Assembly (NCBI GenBank): GCA_942493345.1 | Contig: OW818695.1 | Span: forward strand, 2,728,001 to 2,792,000 | DNA from: GWE2-42-39 sp942493345 | Lineage (GTDB): Bacteria > Bacteroidota > Bacteroidia > Bacteroidales > Prolixibacteraceae | Length of the DNA stretch: 64,000 bases | Direction: 5' to 3' | Shown here: positions 63,514 to 64,000 of the stretch, in pieces | How the letters are laid out: the number at the start of each line of letters is the position of its first letter | Numbering within the stretch: the first letter of the stretch is position 1 | Position numbers and translations under genes: made by a program | Notes under the pieces: model-generated | Told to the model about the DNA's origin: nothing | The model's input: the letters and a program-made list of their open reading frames with translations, nothing else | Databases searched by the model: none

Positions 63514-64000
63514 TTAAAACTGTAAATTGATACCTATGTTATAAGATTTCATTAACGGATATCCTGCAAGCACTTCGGGATCAGTATATTTCAAATGATC
63601 CATCGTAAACAGGTTCATGCCCCTTAAAAATATTTTTGCAGAACGAAGCCTTGCATTTTGTATAAGATTTTGAGGAAGGTTATAGGCCAGATCCAAGCTA
63701 CGCAGACGTAAGAAGTCTCCATTTACATACCAGAATGAGGATTCACGGTAGTTATTATTATTTTCCTGAGTAGTCAGGCGTGGATAATCTGCAGTTGCTT
63801 TGTTTTGTTCTGTCCAGAATTGTTTTGCATAGGTCGAGATTTTCGCCCCGTCATTTGTTAATGGCCAAAATAAGAGTGGTTCATTCCCCAGGTAAATGCT
63901 TCGTCCTACTTGTCCCTGCAGAAAAGCGCTTACTTCAAAGCTCTTGTAATTGAAACTCAAATCGAAACCGATATCCCATTTGGGTAAGGTGGTGTTGTTT
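63514..64000 (-). CDS. susC: SusC/RagA-family TonB-dependent receptor, C-terminal fragment (cut by window edge)
   Basis: The last about 162 residues of a TonB-linked outer-membrane transporter; the frame is open to the end of the window. Typical barrel end: PKWDIGFDLSFNYKSFEVSA, RESSFWYVNGDFLRLRSLDL, ARLRSAKIFLRGMNLFT, and the final beta-strand MKSYNIGINLQF ending in Phe. It imports the oligosaccharide captured by SusD. The plug, the TonB box and any CarboxypepD-like N-domain lie outside the window. The gene symbol is in the family sense only. Confidence 0.95.
   Translation of the reverse strand, partial: NNTTLPKWDIGFDLSFNYKSFEVSAFLQGQVGRSIYLGNEPLLFWPLTNDGAKISTYAKQFWTEQNKATADYPRLTTQENNNNYRESSFWYVNGDFLRLRSLDLAYNLPQNLIQNARLRSAKIFLRGMNLFTMDHLKYTDPEVLAGYPLMKSYNIGINLQF

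Overview
The window comes from a Bacteroidota chromosome, most likely order Bacteroidales/Marinilabiliales, though the family cannot be fixed from sequence alone. The evidence is a SusC/SusD pair, a cargo protein with the gliding-motility/type IX secretion C-terminal domain, a DUF4290 gene beside murA, a Bacteroidota-type transketolase, moderate GC with AT-rich intergenic DNA, few Shine-Dalgarno sites, and a TTTG/TAnnTTTG promoter upstream of the DeoR gene. Almost all genes are chromosomal-style single genes or operons. The only mobile DNA seen is one decayed IS5-family remnant (4522..5146). There are no rRNA genes, CRISPR arrays or prophage genes.

Layout. 1..4398: a GH106-type rhamnosidase-like enzyme followed by a truncated metallophosphoesterase. 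4399..8421: IS remnant, a putative outer-membrane protein, a C1-like aminopeptidase, tRNA-His and a small secreted protein. 8548..20315: a glycerophosphate locus. On the minus strand, in transcription order, it holds GlpD, a glycerophosphodiester phosphodiesterase, sn-glycerol-1-phosphate dehydrogenase, an AraL/NagD-type HAD phosphatase, a polyol-permease-like MFS carrier, an OPA-type phosphate-ester antiporter, a purple-acid-phosphatase-like enzyme and a sulfatase. A DeoR/GlpR-type regulator is divergent from it. 20413..23281: a tandem dual-specificity-phosphatase membrane protein with dgkA, a YhcH-family protein and a small secreted protein. 23645..26989: serA and transketolase. 27069..28494: an AT-rich two-gene cassette of unknown function (membrane protein plus possible PLD-like protein). 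28812..34159: TlpA-like thioredoxin, murA, DUF4290 and a UvrD/PcrA helicase. 34409..41397: another metallophosphoesterase, a type IX secretion cargo protein, a CPA2 antiporter and typA.

41604..64000: a polysaccharide-utilisation-like locus read right to left. It holds SusC (cut by the window end), SusD, a lipoprotein metallophosphoesterase with Ca-binding-type repeats, a sodium/solute symporter, an FAD-dependent oxidoreductase, a GH31-like enzyme, three ~955-residue secreted paralogues with an M14 carboxypeptidase between two of them, and at the far end a LacI regulator carrying an N-terminal zinc ribbon.

Two themes stand out. First, the glpD locus encodes enzymes for both enantiomers of glycerol phosphate (G3P through GlpD, G1P through the AraM-like dehydrogenase), with esterases and carriers to feed them. 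Second, the right-hand locus has an unusual enzyme set for which I cannot name a substrate, and its tandem paralogues show mosaic similarity that points to gene conversion.
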